Origin: a virus
Strand: one strand, 5' to 3'
DNA: 45,996 bases
Virus record (IMG/VR): IMGVR_UViG_3300020469_000080
Span: 1 to 45,996 of that record
Positions 25,080 to 33,657 of the stretch are shown here, one piece after another. The first letter of the stretch is position 1. Each line of letters starts with the position of its first letter. A program made the translations under genes and the position numbers. The notes beneath the pieces were generated by a model, which ran no database searches, had not been told where the DNA came from, and saw nothing but the letters and a program-made list of their open reading frames with translations.

Positions 25080-25082
25080 ATT

Positions 25083-27014
25083 TTAACCTCTATTAATTTT
25101 TCCAGTGGGTGCTTGACGTTGTTCTAATTTTGCCCATCTATTTACTTCCTCACTATCACTAATATTCACTAAAATTCTTCTGCTTGTACTACCTACTATA
25201 TGTTCCCATATTTGATAAACATTTGTGTCAAACCCTTTATTGTAAAACTGGTGTCCAGTATACTCAGTAAATTTTTTTCCAACTGTATATTTGCTTGTAT
25301 CTTTCCAATCTTCAGTTACATATTGAAAATCGTACATTTCTGGATAAGATGCGTGTTGAAAAAATCCTTTTGATCTTGCAAGATTCTGCGAACCCACAAA
25401 TGGGCCATCTCGCGAATTTGCGTTGAGTTCAACAACTTCCTCAGATTCTGGCGCAACTGATTTTGAAGTTGAAATATCTCTTTTTCCTGCTGCCAAAACC
25501 TCTGAAGATATTGCATTCTTTCTACCATCAACATTTAAATTTCTTTTTCCAAAATGTTGAAATATATAAGTCTGCATAGATATTCCAGGGTCTATTTTAT
25601 TTTTTGGATCAGTATCATTATGACCCCATACTTGACCGCCGGGAAATACTGTATAAAATGACTTTAAAAACGACTTTAAGGTTTTCCATTGACTATTGTT
25701 TATTGAAGAACTGTTTGCAAAAGATTTTGCATTTTTAGTACCACTTGGACAAGCATAGCCACCAACAAGACATATTCCTATACTATATTGATTATGACCC
25801 CCTACTTTAGCATGTGCGCCAGCAATATTTAAAGGTCTACCACGCTGTAATGATCCATCTCTTCTTACAACATAATGATACCCACAACCACTAAAATCTC
25901 TATCTTGATGCCACTGATGTATTTCTTCAGCCCCAATATCTTGATTTATGTATGTTGCACTCCAATGAACAACAACTTCACTGATATCTCTAGTAGCACC
26001 TTGCATATCAGATAAAATTTCTTCATAAGAATGTACCCTTGTAAATACATAGTTTTTATCAGAATTTGGATTTTTCCATGCTGCTTCATTTTTTGATGCC
26101 ACCTTATGACCCACCGTTTTTCTCTCAACAGAAGGTGATATTGACCCAACCATATTAGTAATAGATGGATCAAGTAAACTAATTTTTTCTTGCAAGGCTT
26201 CTATATTATCTAATGGAAAATTTTTACTCACCTTACTTGTTAACAAATTAGAAACTAATGAATTATTACCATCTAGTATATTTTGAACAGTATCCATACT
26301 TTCAGAAAATGTTAATAATCCTTTTGACAGTGAGGTAACTTCGTTAAGAATTACTGGACTTGTTTTCTCTAACAATCTGTTTAATATACCACCAGATACA
26401 TCAGACAGAGCATTATCTATTTTAGATTCAAAATTTGATTTTGCATCATCAAATATATTTTCAATATTTGATATTCCATCTGATATAGAATTCGCTTTGT
26501 CTAAGAGATCGTTTACAGAACCTAACGCTGATATTGATGATAATGATCCAAAATCACCAGATAACGAACTCAATGCTGATCCAGATGGTTTTATTCCTGT
26601 TGCCTTTTCTAAGTTAGCGGCAACAGATGCTGCTGATGGAGATGATATTATTTGTGTTAATTGTACTGGCGTATTTGCAATATCTTCACTTAAACCAGTT
26701 AGTGCTGAAAGTGTAACAGGCCCAGTTGGAATTTTTAGTAGATCAGAAAATCCTGATATTTTATCAGTAAGTTTTGCAACACCAACATTTTCCAATAATT
26801 CATCGGCAGATGGGAAATCTATTTCTTGAGTTAAAGATTCAACACCCCCAATAACCTCTCCCACTTTACTACCCAATACCGTAGATTTTATATCTGATAG
26901 ACTGTTTGCAGCAATTTGTATCTGACCTGAAAATTCATCAGCATCAGTCATATTTTTTATACTACTTAATGATTGTTTGACTTTAGAAAAATCTATGCTA
27001 TTAGTTAATGACAT
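25083..27014 (-). CDS. Tail-associated N-acetylmuramoyl-L-alanine amidase (PGRP fold)
   Basis: The 643-aa protein has a Ser/Leu-rich, helical N-terminal ~310 residues of unknown role. An Amidase_2/PGRP domain follows at about 335-485: VVVHWSATY (zinc His), IHQWHQDRDFSGCGYHYVVR, NIAGAHAKVGGHN, then QVWGHNDTDPKNKIDPG with the second zinc His and the catalytic-region Asp. It would cut the peptide from the glycan in peptidoglycan during DNA entry. The C-terminal 150 residues are virion-like. It lies between the spike and tail-lysozyme genes of the hub operon, so it is virion-borne rather than an endolysin. Confidence 0.82.
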   Translation of the reverse strand: MSLTNSIDFSKVKQSLSSIKNMTDADEFSGQIQIAANSLSDIKSTVLGSKVGEVIGGVESLTQEIDFPSADELLENVGVAKLTDKISGFSDLLKIPTGPVTLSALTGLSEDIANTPVQLTQIISSPSAASVAANLEKATGIKPSGSALSSLSGDFGSLSSISALGSVNDLLDKANSISDGISNIENIFDDAKSNFESKIDNALSDVSGGILNRLLEKTSPVILNEVTSLSKGLLTFSESMDTVQNILDGNNSLVSNLLTSKVSKNFPLDNIEALQEKISLLDPSITNMVGSISPSVERKTVGHKVASKNEAAWKNPNSDKNYVFTRVHSYEEILSDMQGATRDISEVVVHWSATYINQDIGAEEIHQWHQDRDFSGCGYHYVVRRDGSLQRGRPLNIAGAHAKVGGHNQYSIGICLVGGYACPSGTKNAKSFANSSSINNSQWKTLKSFLKSFYTVFPGGQVWGHNDTDPKNKIDPGISMQTYIFQHFGKRNLNVDGRKNAISSEVLAAGKRDISTSKSVAPESEEVVELNANSRDGPFVGSQNLARSKGFFQHASYPEMYDFQYVTEDWKDTSKYTVGKKFTEYTGHQFYNKGFDTNVYQIWEHIVGSTSRRILVNISDSEEVNRWAKLEQRQAPTGKINRG

Positions 27015-27017
27015 TAA

Positions 27018-27893
27018 TTATTCTCCTGCCGCTGGTGTATATTCTGTTTTATTATAAGTCGCATAAACTTCTTTTGCCAAGCGATATCTTTCTGGTGCGG
27101 AACCTAATTTTGGAACTTCATATTTTCTTTCCCATACCCATGCAGCATCTTTTATAGTTTTAGTTGTCAACATTTGTGTGTGAACATATTTGTGAGTATT
27201 TTTAAGTTCCCACATAATAAATTGTAATTGTGTATCTAAATTTGACAAGACTAGTCCATTATCTATAGCAAATTTTCTTAAATTATCTGCTCTATCAGAA
27301 TTCCATTGAGCGATACCTATACTATCACTACCATCTTTTCCATCACCTTTATTCACTGCACTAGTATCCATTGATTGCGTAGATTCTACCATAAGATTTC
27401 CAACTATGCCAGCGGATTGTTCAGAGGTAAACTGTTGGGTCAAAAAATAATAATATGCTTTTTCTGGGTTACTTCCTCCAGGTATATCTAATGATTTTGC
27501 TTCACCGCCCAAATATTCATCTGGTCCAAAATTATCAAAAAAAGCATCATCATAACCTTGTGGTTTATTTAATTTCGTCATTTCAGATTCTAGTGTAGGT
27601 ATTGATCCTATAACAAGTGGATTCTGAGAATTCAATCCATCAGTAAAAAATCCCACTACCAGCGCACCAGGTTGAAGTCTAGGCATCTTACCTATCCCAG
27701 AAATACCACCTTCTGTTGTTGGTAATATTACTTGCGCCCAAGGTAAATCTTTTAAAGGTATATCACTCAAAGATTCACTGTGTAATCCTTGAATTCTAAC
27801 CCTAACTCTTCCAAGTTTTAATGGGTCTAGATTATCTTCAACAGTCCCTACAAACCATCTCATCGTATCGCCATAAAAATCGTGTGGTTGCAT
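27018..27893 (-). CDS. 5: gp5-like hub protein: OB-fold plus phage tail lysozyme
   Basis: The 291-aa protein begins with a gp5/VgrG OB-fold: MRWFVGTVEDNLDPLKLGRV, VRVRIQGLHS, PWAQVILPTTEGGISGIG, and VVGFFTDGLNSQNPLVIGSI. A lysozyme-like domain follows from about residue 140 (SAGIVGNLMVESTQSMD, then DSIGIAQWNSDRADNLRKFA), matching the phage tail lysozyme family, with the Glu of MVES a likely catalytic residue. It degrades the cell wall under the tail tip. T4 gp5 also has the beta-helix, which here is a separate gene. Confidence 0.85.
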   Translation of the reverse strand: MQPHDFYGDTMRWFVGTVEDNLDPLKLGRVRVRIQGLHSESLSDIPLKDLPWAQVILPTTEGGISGIGKMPRLQPGALVVGFFTDGLNSQNPLVIGSIPTLESEMTKLNKPQGYDDAFFDNFGPDEYLGGEAKSLDIPGGSNPEKAYYYFLTQQFTSEQSAGIVGNLMVESTQSMDTSAVNKGDGKDGSDSIGIAQWNSDRADNLRKFAIDNGLVLSNLDTQLQFIMWELKNTHKYVHTQMLTTKTIKDAAWVWERKYEVPKLGSAPERYRLAKEVYATYNKTEYTPAAGE

Positions 27894-27899
27894 TAATAA

Positions 27900-29231
27900 T
27901 TATCCTCTTTTTGGTGTTTTTTGAGATAAGCGACTACAACCAATAATTGCAGAATACCTTGGACCAGAAAATATATGTCTTGCTGCATGAATAATGTAAC
28001 TACCAGACCTTTTTTGATCTTTTTCCTCATCACCATTGTCTAAAAAATTAAAAAATTCTAAATTTATAGTATTTCCAATACTAACATTAGTTTTTTCTTG
28101 ATAAAAATTTCGGCCCGGTACAGATATATCTATAGGTGCTGTATTCAATACACCAAGTAACGCTGCCGCTTTTGCTCTTAGCATATGCTTAGATATGTCA
28201 CTTGCTTCACCGTAAGTTTTATAGTTATCTGCATATGAACTTGTTGGTGTGATTCTACTAATTTGTCTTGTATCATATTCTTGAATTGTTTTATTGTTAA
28301 ATGTGTTAGTAGTGTCTATTATCGCTTCTTTTTGGCCTGATTTCAAAACTTTAGACTTTAAATCTTCAAAAAGTTCTGACATAATATGTTTTTTTTCTAA
28401 TTTCACGCCCTTAACAGTGTCTATATGTGTGTATGTACTAGACATAAGACCAAGTTGACATAACATCATCATATTATGTGCATTTGACTGATTAACATCA
28501 CTAATTATGAATGACTGTCCATTAGCATCTAACATATTATTTGAAATACCTTGATTATAGATATAAGGAGTTAATTTAGAATTTAAAGCATTTGACGTTA
28601 ATATTGTTTCTAAATCAATATATCTTATATTATCATCGGCTAAAGATGAAAATAAATAAAATGGCATACCATTATTCGTTACTGCCCTTCTTTGTATCCA
28701 ACTGCAAGCAGATAATGGCGTCAAATTAGGAACAATAACTTTCATCATTTCGCCGTGGTGATTAGGGGATATGTTTAACATATCTCTATTGAGATGTTCC
28801 CTTAAAATAGTTTTTATTATATGATCTGGACTGCCACTATAAGATTTAGAAATTCTTGTTAACTTAGATAAGAAAGAAATATCTTCTAAAATACTTAAAA
28901 CAAAAACTTTATCATTTCCATTTGTACTCAATGTGCTAAGGACTTCAGTAATAACAAAATTCTTTCTAATAGTACCCATTTCTGTTTCTATTTCTATTAG
29001 TAATTTTTCAGTTCCTACAAAACCTATTTTATTAGATAAATTTTCATTATCTAATATACTAACTTCACCTGTTAGATATGGATTATTCAGATTCTCAAAT
29101 ATCTGAATTTCAATTGATACAGCATGTAAATCAATATCATCAATAATCCTTTCTCCAGATACTACTAAATGTTTTAAAACATAATTAAATGGAGATGATT
29201 TTTCTGGATCAACTATCTGAGTTTTTATCAT
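27900..29231 (-). CDS. 27: Baseplate hub protein gp27-like
   Basis: The 443-aa protein fits the gp27 fold. Its beta-barrel start (HAVSIEIQIFENLNNPYLTG, EVSILDNENL) is followed by ISFLSKLTRISKSYSGSPDH and IIKTILREHL, and then CSWIQRRAVTNNGMPFYLFS, which is typical of gp27 and late-control D proteins. A trimer would bridge the tail tube and the gp5 spike. Position between gp53 and the gp5-type gene supports the call. Confidence 0.82.
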   Translation of the reverse strand: MIKTQIVDPEKSSPFNYVLKHLVVSGERIIDDIDLHAVSIEIQIFENLNNPYLTGEVSILDNENLSNKIGFVGTEKLLIEIETEMGTIRKNFVITEVLSTLSTNGNDKVFVLSILEDISFLSKLTRISKSYSGSPDHIIKTILREHLNRDMLNISPNHHGEMMKVIVPNLTPLSACSWIQRRAVTNNGMPFYLFSSLADDNIRYIDLETILTSNALNSKLTPYIYNQGISNNMLDANGQSFIISDVNQSNAHNMMMLCQLGLMSSTYTHIDTVKGVKLEKKHIMSELFEDLKSKVLKSGQKEAIIDTTNTFNNKTIQEYDTRQISRITPTSSYADNYKTYGEASDISKHMLRAKAAALLGVLNTAPIDISVPGRNFYQEKTNVSIGNTINLEFFNFLDNGDEEKDQKRSGSYIIHAARHIFSGPRYSAIIGCSRLSQKTPKRG

Positions 29232-29951
29232 TTATTCCACCAACAGAGATGATTTATAAATATCATGTAATTCCAAAATCATTTCTGGTCTTACAACTCT
29301 AATAGATTTATTTTCATTGTTTTGTTTGTGATAATGTTCAATATGAGTAACTTCTGTATTTGAACCACCACCAATTGTCGGATCAATATCAACTTGATTA
29401 CCACTTGCGTCAGTAAAATATTTTACTGCATTGTATTCTAAAGAGTGAGAATTTAAAACTACTGATTGTGTAGAGTCACCAGTTTTTTGAATAGTTTCAC
29501 CATTAGTAAACGATTTCACACCACTTACAACAATGTGACCTAGATTAACATCTCTGTCAATAATTGTAGCATTTGTTGAAGAATTAACTCCAGTTATATT
29601 ATCACCAATTTGCATTTTAGTAAAAAAATAGTCTCTCGTAACTAAAGTTGTGTTTGGATATTTTTTTTTAACCCAAACGTCTAACTCATTAGATGATAAT
29701 GGAAATCCATTTTTACGAATCGAATCATTCATCAAATAAAATGTCCAATAATATTTTGTTGAACCGTACAATTTCTCTGATAATACATCAGGTCTCTCAC
29801 CATCTAAAATGTCATATTTTTGATAAATAGAAACATTTTCTTTTACTTGATCAATAATATCAACGTATGCTGAAATATCTTGAATATAGGCCACATCAGT
29901 TTCGTTACCAAATTTGTAACTTGTGAATGGAAATCCGTTAAAAAAACTCAT
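29232..29951 (-). CDS. 53: Baseplate wedge protein gp53-like
   Basis: The start was set at ATG 29951 (MSFFNGFPF), which overlaps the gp48 stop as TAATG; a longer frame reaches 29984. The 239-aa product matches T4 gp53 around YDILDGERPDVLSEKLYGST, then KYYWTFYLMNDSIRKNGFPL and SSNELDVWVKKKYPN. A beta-rich insertion follows, then IRVVRPEMILELHDIYKSS. gp53 locks wedges together through gp6 in T4. Confidence 0.8.
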   Translation of the reverse strand: MSFFNGFPFTSYKFGNETDVAYIQDISAYVDIIDQVKENVSIYQKYDILDGERPDVLSEKLYGSTKYYWTFYLMNDSIRKNGFPLSSNELDVWVKKKYPNTTLVTRDYFFTKMQIGDNITGVNSSTNATIIDRDVNLGHIVVSGVKSFTNGETIQKTGDSTQSVVLNSHSLEYNAVKYFTDASGNQVDIDPTIGGGSNTEVTHIEHYHKQNNENKSIRVVRPEMILELHDIYKSSLLVE

Positions 29952-30961
29952 TATCCTACTCCTAATCCATCTAACATAGTCCATCTTTTTCCATCATCTA
30001 AATCTTCTCTGGTAAGTGTTTCAGTTTCAACAAACGACATACTAATATCAACTTCAGAAAATTCACCATCATCATGAAACCCCATAGCCCCAGAATTATA
30101 ATTTGCATTAAAAGATTTCATATGCATGTCCTTAAAGAAAAATCTTTGCTGATCCATTTGATTAGAGCCATAAAAAAGACGAACTCTAAACATAGGTGGA
30201 AATCTATATCCAACAATTATACCTGCTCTTTCAACACCTGATGGATATAAATTTTTACGAAACCAAGAAATAATTTCTGCGATTTCTTCAGATTCTTTTT
30301 GTGAATTTGGTATTAATTTAAATGACCAAGAAAATTCTCTTAAATTAACAGATTTAAATATTGCCCTCATGTTTGGATTTGGTGTTGTTTGTAATGATGA
30401 TCTTACTGCCCCACCAACAGCACCAAATTTATTAACTAGTTTTGAAATACCCACTCTTGCAAGGTCTTGACTTTCAAATTCACTACGAGCAAATTTTGCA
30501 ACATCAGAAAAAATACTTGATTCTTTTATTGCTTTTATCGCTGCATCTGCTCCGCTAGAACCTTCATTTACAATATTATTGAGTGCGCTTGCAAATGTTC
30601 CAAATTCCATATTCTCGTATTGAACACCGTCTTGTATTTGTATTGATGGTGGTAAATAAAGGGTACAACTTTCGTTTGTTAATCTCTTTTGTTGTTTTTT
30701 TAAAATATTTTCTCTGCCCGCCCTTGTCGCTTCGTGAAACCTTTTTATTATAGATTCTCTTTCTTGTTTTTGGCCAGGGTCTAAAGTATTGGTACTCCCT
30801 AACTCAGAATTTCCTGACAATGCGGCATCAGTAGTGCTAGAATTGAAAGCATCTCTCACTGAACCAACAGAAATTGGGATCACTTCTACAGTTTGAAATT
30901 TTATTCTTGCTCTATAACGGTCAGTGTCGTGAATTGGAAACTCTAGTTTTTTTGTGGTCAT
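29951..30961 (-). CDS. 48: Baseplate tail-tube cap protein gp48-like
   Basis: ATG 30961 (MTTKKLEFP) was chosen because GGAAAAATAAT precedes it and a late promoter lies 31 bp upstream; an earlier ATG at 30982 would leave almost no leader. The 336-aa protein has the paralogous gp48/gp54 pattern NPNMRAIFKSVNLREFSWSF, then IAEIISWFRKNLYPSG and FPPMFRVRLFYG. gp48 and gp54 form the ring on which the tail tube grows. Its partner gp54 is encoded on the opposite strand at 32114. Confidence 0.78.
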   Translation of the reverse strand: MTTKKLEFPIHDTDRYRARIKFQTVEVIPISVGSVRDAFNSSTTDAALSGNSELGSTNTLDPGQKQERESIIKRFHEATRAGRENILKKQQKRLTNESCTLYLPPSIQIQDGVQYENMEFGTFASALNNIVNEGSSGADAAIKAIKESSIFSDVAKFARSEFESQDLARVGISKLVNKFGAVGGAVRSSLQTTPNPNMRAIFKSVNLREFSWSFKLIPNSQKESEEIAEIISWFRKNLYPSGVERAGIIVGYRFPPMFRVRLFYGSNQMDQQRFFFKDMHMKSFNANYNSGAMGFHDDGEFSEVDISMSFVETETLTREDLDDGKRWTMLDGLGVG

Positions 30962-30971
30962 ATTATTTTTC

Positions 30972-30979
30972 CATAAATA
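30972..30979 (+). promoter_or_regulatory. Possible late promoter CATAAATA for gp4
   Basis: CATAAATA (7 of 8 bases of the late consensus) lies on the plus strand 20 bp before the gp4 ATG at 31000. It would form a divergent pair with the minus-strand motif at 30993-31000. Confidence 0.4.
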
Positions 30980-30992
30980 CATTCGTATCTAT

Positions 30993-31000
30993 TATTTATA
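30993..31000 (-). promoter_or_regulatory. T4-type late promoter before gp48
   Basis: TATAAATA on the minus strand is 31 bp upstream of the gp48 ATG (30961), in the gap between divergent genes. It matches the expected position for late transcription of the hub and wedge genes. Confidence 0.65.
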
Positions 31001-31491
31001 TGAGAAAAATGAAAACACACAAAGGCAAATATAAAATAAAAAATCGTAAAAAATATAAGGGTGATCCAGATAATGTTATATATCGCTCTGGATGGGAAAG
31101 ATATGCCTTTCAATGGTGTGATAGTCAAACACAAATTACTGAATGGTCAAGTGAAGAAGTTGTAATTCCTTATTTTTATGATGTTGATAAGAAGTATCAT
31201 AGATATTTTATGGACCTAAAAATAAAATTAAATGATAAAGTTTACCTCATAGAGATAAAACCAGATTCACAAACTAGACCACCTAAAGTACCATCTCGCA
31301 AAACTAAGCGTTATATTAATGAAGGTATGGCTTATGTAAAGAATATGAATAAGTGGAAAGCAGCAGAATCCTATGCCAAAGATAGAGGGTGGACCTTTGA
31401 AATTTGGACTGAAAAGACATTGATTAAAATGGGAATTATGCCAAAACAATTAAAACCTCTACCCAATTTGAAAAAATTAAAACGTCTATAA
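31000..31491 (+). CDS. 4: Head completion protein gp4-like nuclease fold
   Basis: The frame is open further upstream, but the 5' part overlaps gp48 antisense and has no phage-like character. ATG 31000 (MRKMKTHKGKYKIKN) or 31009 is the likely start. The product (about 163 aa) has the gp4/TnsA-type pattern: YRSGWERYAFQWCD, WSSEEVVIPYFYDV, HRYFMDLKI, KVYLIEIKPDSQT. In T4, gp4 is needed for head completion before tail joining. The conserved E, D and ExK residues suggest a nuclease-like fold. Confidence 0.85.
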   Translation: MRKMKTHKGKYKIKNRKKYKGDPDNVIYRSGWERYAFQWCDSQTQITEWSSEEVVIPYFYDVDKKYHRYFMDLKIKLNDKVYLIEIKPDSQTRPPKVPSRKTKRYINEGMAYVKNMNKWKAAESYAKDRGWTFEIWTEKTLIKMGIMPKQLKPLPNLKKLKRL

Positions 31492-31496
31492 ATTGA

Positions 31497-31504
31497 TATA
31501 AATA
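31497..31504 (+). promoter_or_regulatory. T4-type late promoter
   Basis: TATAAATA on the plus strand lies in the gap after gp4 and 26 bp before the ATG at 31530, which also has GGGA upstream. This is the expected arrangement for a late promoter. Confidence 0.7.
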
Positions 31505-31529
31505 ACAATGAATAACTTTGGGAATATAA

Positions 31530-32114
31530 ATGTCTAATCTGTTTCAAAATTTAGAAGTACAAGCGTTCAGAGCGGGAATTACCCCTAGAACCAAAGAATC
31601 AATTTCTTGGTTCAGAGATAAAGCATCTAAAATGGGAAAAATAAATAGAAATGAACTCATGAAAGATGAGACACTTAGACTTCAAAATCGCCAAGCGGTT
31701 GGTAAAATGTTTATGTATTTCTATGACCCAAAAGGCAAAGATACACTACCATACTATGATAGTTTCCCTCTCACCATAATCGTCGGCAAAGCAAAAGGTG
31801 GTTTCGCTGGATTAAATCTACATTATTTACCTATGACATTAAGAGCAAAATTTCTTGATAGTTTATTAGAAATTACAAATAATAAGAAATATAATGATAC
31901 AACCAAATTTAAAATGTCTTATGAGTTACTTCAAGGTGCGGCAAAATTTAAATACTTTAAACCTTGCTATAAGCACTATTTGGCAAATCATGTAAGAAGT
32001 CGTTTTGCTTTAGTTCCAGCACCAGAGTGGGAAATTGCCACATTTTTACCAACTGCTGATTTTCAGAAAATGTCTCAAGCAAAAGTACATAAAATATCAA
32101 GAGGTATGATCTAA
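31530..32114 (+). CDS. Conserved T4-like virion protein, possibly gp2 (DNA end protector)
   Basis: The 194-aa protein carries a pattern I know from marine T4-like phages next to gp4: MFMYFYDPKGKDTLPYYDSF, GGFAGLNLHYLP, then FKPCYKHYLANHVRSRF and PEWEIATFLP. In such genomes it is often given a head or tail assembly role, sometimes gp2 or gp53. Since a better gp53 match lies at 29232-29951, gp2 is the more likely identity, but the sequence alone does not settle it. It has its own late promoter and overlaps the next gene by one base (TAATG). Confidence 0.5.
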   Translation: MSNLFQNLEVQAFRAGITPRTKESISWFRDKASKMGKINRNELMKDETLRLQNRQAVGKMFMYFYDPKGKDTLPYYDSFPLTIIVGKAKGGFAGLNLHYLPMTLRAKFLDSLLEITNNKKYNDTTKFKMSYELLQGAAKFKYFKPCYKHYLANHVRSRFALVPAPEWEIATFLPTADFQKMSQAKVHKISRGMI

Positions 32115-32755
32115 TGGAAGCACATAGTATAGAAAAATTTAAAAGTGCAGTTGCAAAAGGTATAGCAAGATCAAATCTATTTCATGTAGAACTACCAAGA
32201 ATCTCAAATAATAATATTTCATCAGAAGATTTGAATCTATTTTGTAGTCGTGTGAATCTTCCATCTCGCCAAATTTCCACAGTAGATAGAGTAATAGGAA
32301 TAGTAACAGAAAAGGTAGCGAATACATTCGTAACTGACGATGTAAACCTAACCTTTCATGTTACAAACGATTATAATATAAAAAAATATATTGAAAGTTG
32401 GATGAACTTGGCGGTTAATAATGAATCATATGAGTTAGGTTATAAAATTGGAAGAAATTCAACAAGTGGATATGGTAAAGAAGTTGTAATACATCAACTC
32501 GCTAAAAATGCAGGATCAACAGGAATAAAACAAATAAACAATAATCCTGCAAATGAACAAATTTTAAATATTAATACCCCATTAAGTATTCCTGGAATGA
32601 ATGGATTACATAGAAATGATCTAAAACCAGTTTATACTTGTATTTTAGAAAGAGCATTCCCAACTTCAATGGGATCAATTGAATTATCAAATGATATGGA
32701 TGGACTTGTTGAAGTGAGTCTATCTTTGACTTATACAAATTGGAGAAGTAAATAA
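32114..32755 (+). CDS. 54: Baseplate tail-tube initiator gp54-like
   Basis: The 213-aa protein has the tube-like fold of gp54/gp19: ARSNLFHVELP at the start, LFCSRVNLPSRQISTVDRVI, DVNLTFHVTNDYNIKKYIES and a C-terminal TCILERAFPTSMGSIELSND with VEVSLSLTYTNW. The order of these segments matches T4 gp54, which seeds tube polymerisation above gp48, but the protein is shorter than T4 gp54 (about 320 aa). It starts in a TAATG overlap and is followed by gp26 in the same way. Confidence 0.68.
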   Translation: MEAHSIEKFKSAVAKGIARSNLFHVELPRISNNNISSEDLNLFCSRVNLPSRQISTVDRVIGIVTEKVANTFVTDDVNLTFHVTNDYNIKKYIESWMNLAVNNESYELGYKIGRNSTSGYGKEVVIHQLAKNAGSTGIKQINNNPANEQILNINTPLSIPGMNGLHRNDLKPVYTCILERAFPTSMGSIELSNDMDGLVEVSLSLTYTNWRSK

Positions 32756-33462
32756 TGGCATTACCAAAGTTAAATGATATACCAAAATATGAATTGACAG
32801 TACCATCAAGTAAAACAAAAGTTAGATTCAGGCCATACTTAGTAAAAGAAGAAAAAATCTTAATGTTGGCGATGGAATCTGAAGATAAAAAGGCAACTGT
32901 AAATGCTATTGTTGACACAATTATGGCATGTATAGAGGGTGATATAGATCAAAGTAAACTAACATCATTTGATGTTGAATATATGTTTTTAAAATTAAGA
33001 TCAAAATCTGTAGGGGAAAATACTGAAGTGACAATAAAATGTAGTGAATGTGATGCAGACAATCCTGTATCAATTGACTTATCATCAATTGAAGTGACAA
33101 AACAAACTTCAAATAAAGAAATAAAAATAACAGATGATATGACTTTGTATATGGGATACCCTAACTTCAAATCTATTATGGACGCAGACGCAGATGAAAC
33201 GACAAGTGACACAATAAAAACATTTCAAATGATAAGTAAATGTATGAAGGTTTTGGAAACTGCTGATGAAAGATATGATCTTGCTGATGAAAGTCAAGAT
33301 GAGATTCAAGAGTTTATTGGGTCTTTATCTGCAAATCAATTTGATAAAGTAAAAGAATGGATTCAAACTATGCCAAAATTATCTGAAACAGTTAATTTTA
33401 ATTGTCTAAGATGTAACCATGCAAACGAATACACTTTAGAAGGATTGGATGATTTTTTTTAA
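32755..33462 (+). CDS. 26: Baseplate hub assembly protein gp26 (T4_baseplate family)
   Basis: The 235-aa protein begins MALPKLNDIPKYELTVPSSK and contains VRFRPYLVKEEKILMLAMES, YMFLKLRSKSVGE, and two Zn-ribbon-like pairs CSEC and CLRC. This is the standard layout of the family, which acts in hub or tape-measure chaperoning. It ends LDDFF-stop in a run of eight T. In the -1 frame, the gp51 reading frame continues from the same T-run, recalling tail-assembly chaperone gene pairs. Confidence 0.85.
   Translation: MALPKLNDIPKYELTVPSSKTKVRFRPYLVKEEKILMLAMESEDKKATVNAIVDTIMACIEGDIDQSKLTSFDVEYMFLKLRSKSVGENTEVTIKCSECDADNPVSIDLSSIEVTKQTSNKEIKITDDMTLYMGYPNFKSIMDADADETTSDTIKTFQMISKCMKVLETADERYDLADESQDEIQEFIGSLSANQFDKVKEWIQTMPKLSETVNFNCLRCNHANEYTLEGLDDFF
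33453..33460 (+). other. T8 tract: candidate -1 frameshift or slippage site
   Basis: In the gp26 frame the sequence reads GAT TTT TTT TAA, so T TTT TTT is a perfect X_XXY_YYZ heptamer placed directly before the stop. A -1 shift would carry ribosomes into the gp51 frame, which opens at 33453 with no good start codon. Polymerase slippage on T8 would have a similar effect. Confidence 0.45.
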
Positions 33463-33647
33463 TTGCTCTTTCTCATGATAACTTAATAAGTCATTATAAG
33501 ACCAATTTTCAATTAATGCAAGACCACAAATATTCATTAACAGAACTTGATAATATGATGCCATGGGAAAGAGAAGTGTACATTACATTATTAATACAGC
33601 ATGTTGAAGCAGAAAATGATAGAGTAAGAGCGCAACAAAATAACTAG
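33453..33647 (+). CDS. 51: gp51-like hub assembly protein (start uncertain)
   Basis: The frame reads LIALSHDNLISHYKTNF, then QLMQDHKYSLTELDNMMPWE and REVYITLLIQHVEAENDR before TAG at 33645-33647. This resembles gp51 of marine T4-like phages, where the tail-chaperone-like WEREVY motif follows gp26. No ATG exists in frame before 33516, and that start would lose the conserved SHDNL..HYK segment. The ATG at 33449 is out of frame by one T. The protein is therefore either made by -1 frameshifting from gp26, begun at a non-ATG codon, or hidden by a T-count error. Confidence 0.65.
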   Translation, partial: FFLIALSHDNLISHYKTNFQLMQDHKYSLTELDNMMPWEREVYITLLIQHVEAENDRVRAQQNN

Positions 33648-33657
33648 GAATAAAAAA

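Noticed and set aside
26497-26829. 110-aa plus-strand frame within the amidase gene
   Set aside because: It is the complement of the Ser/Leu-rich N-terminus; no start signals and no protein-like pattern.
33512-33647. ATG 33516 as the plain start of gp51
   Set aside because: It would lose the conserved SHDNL..HYK segment and has no ribosome-binding site; kept only as an alternative.
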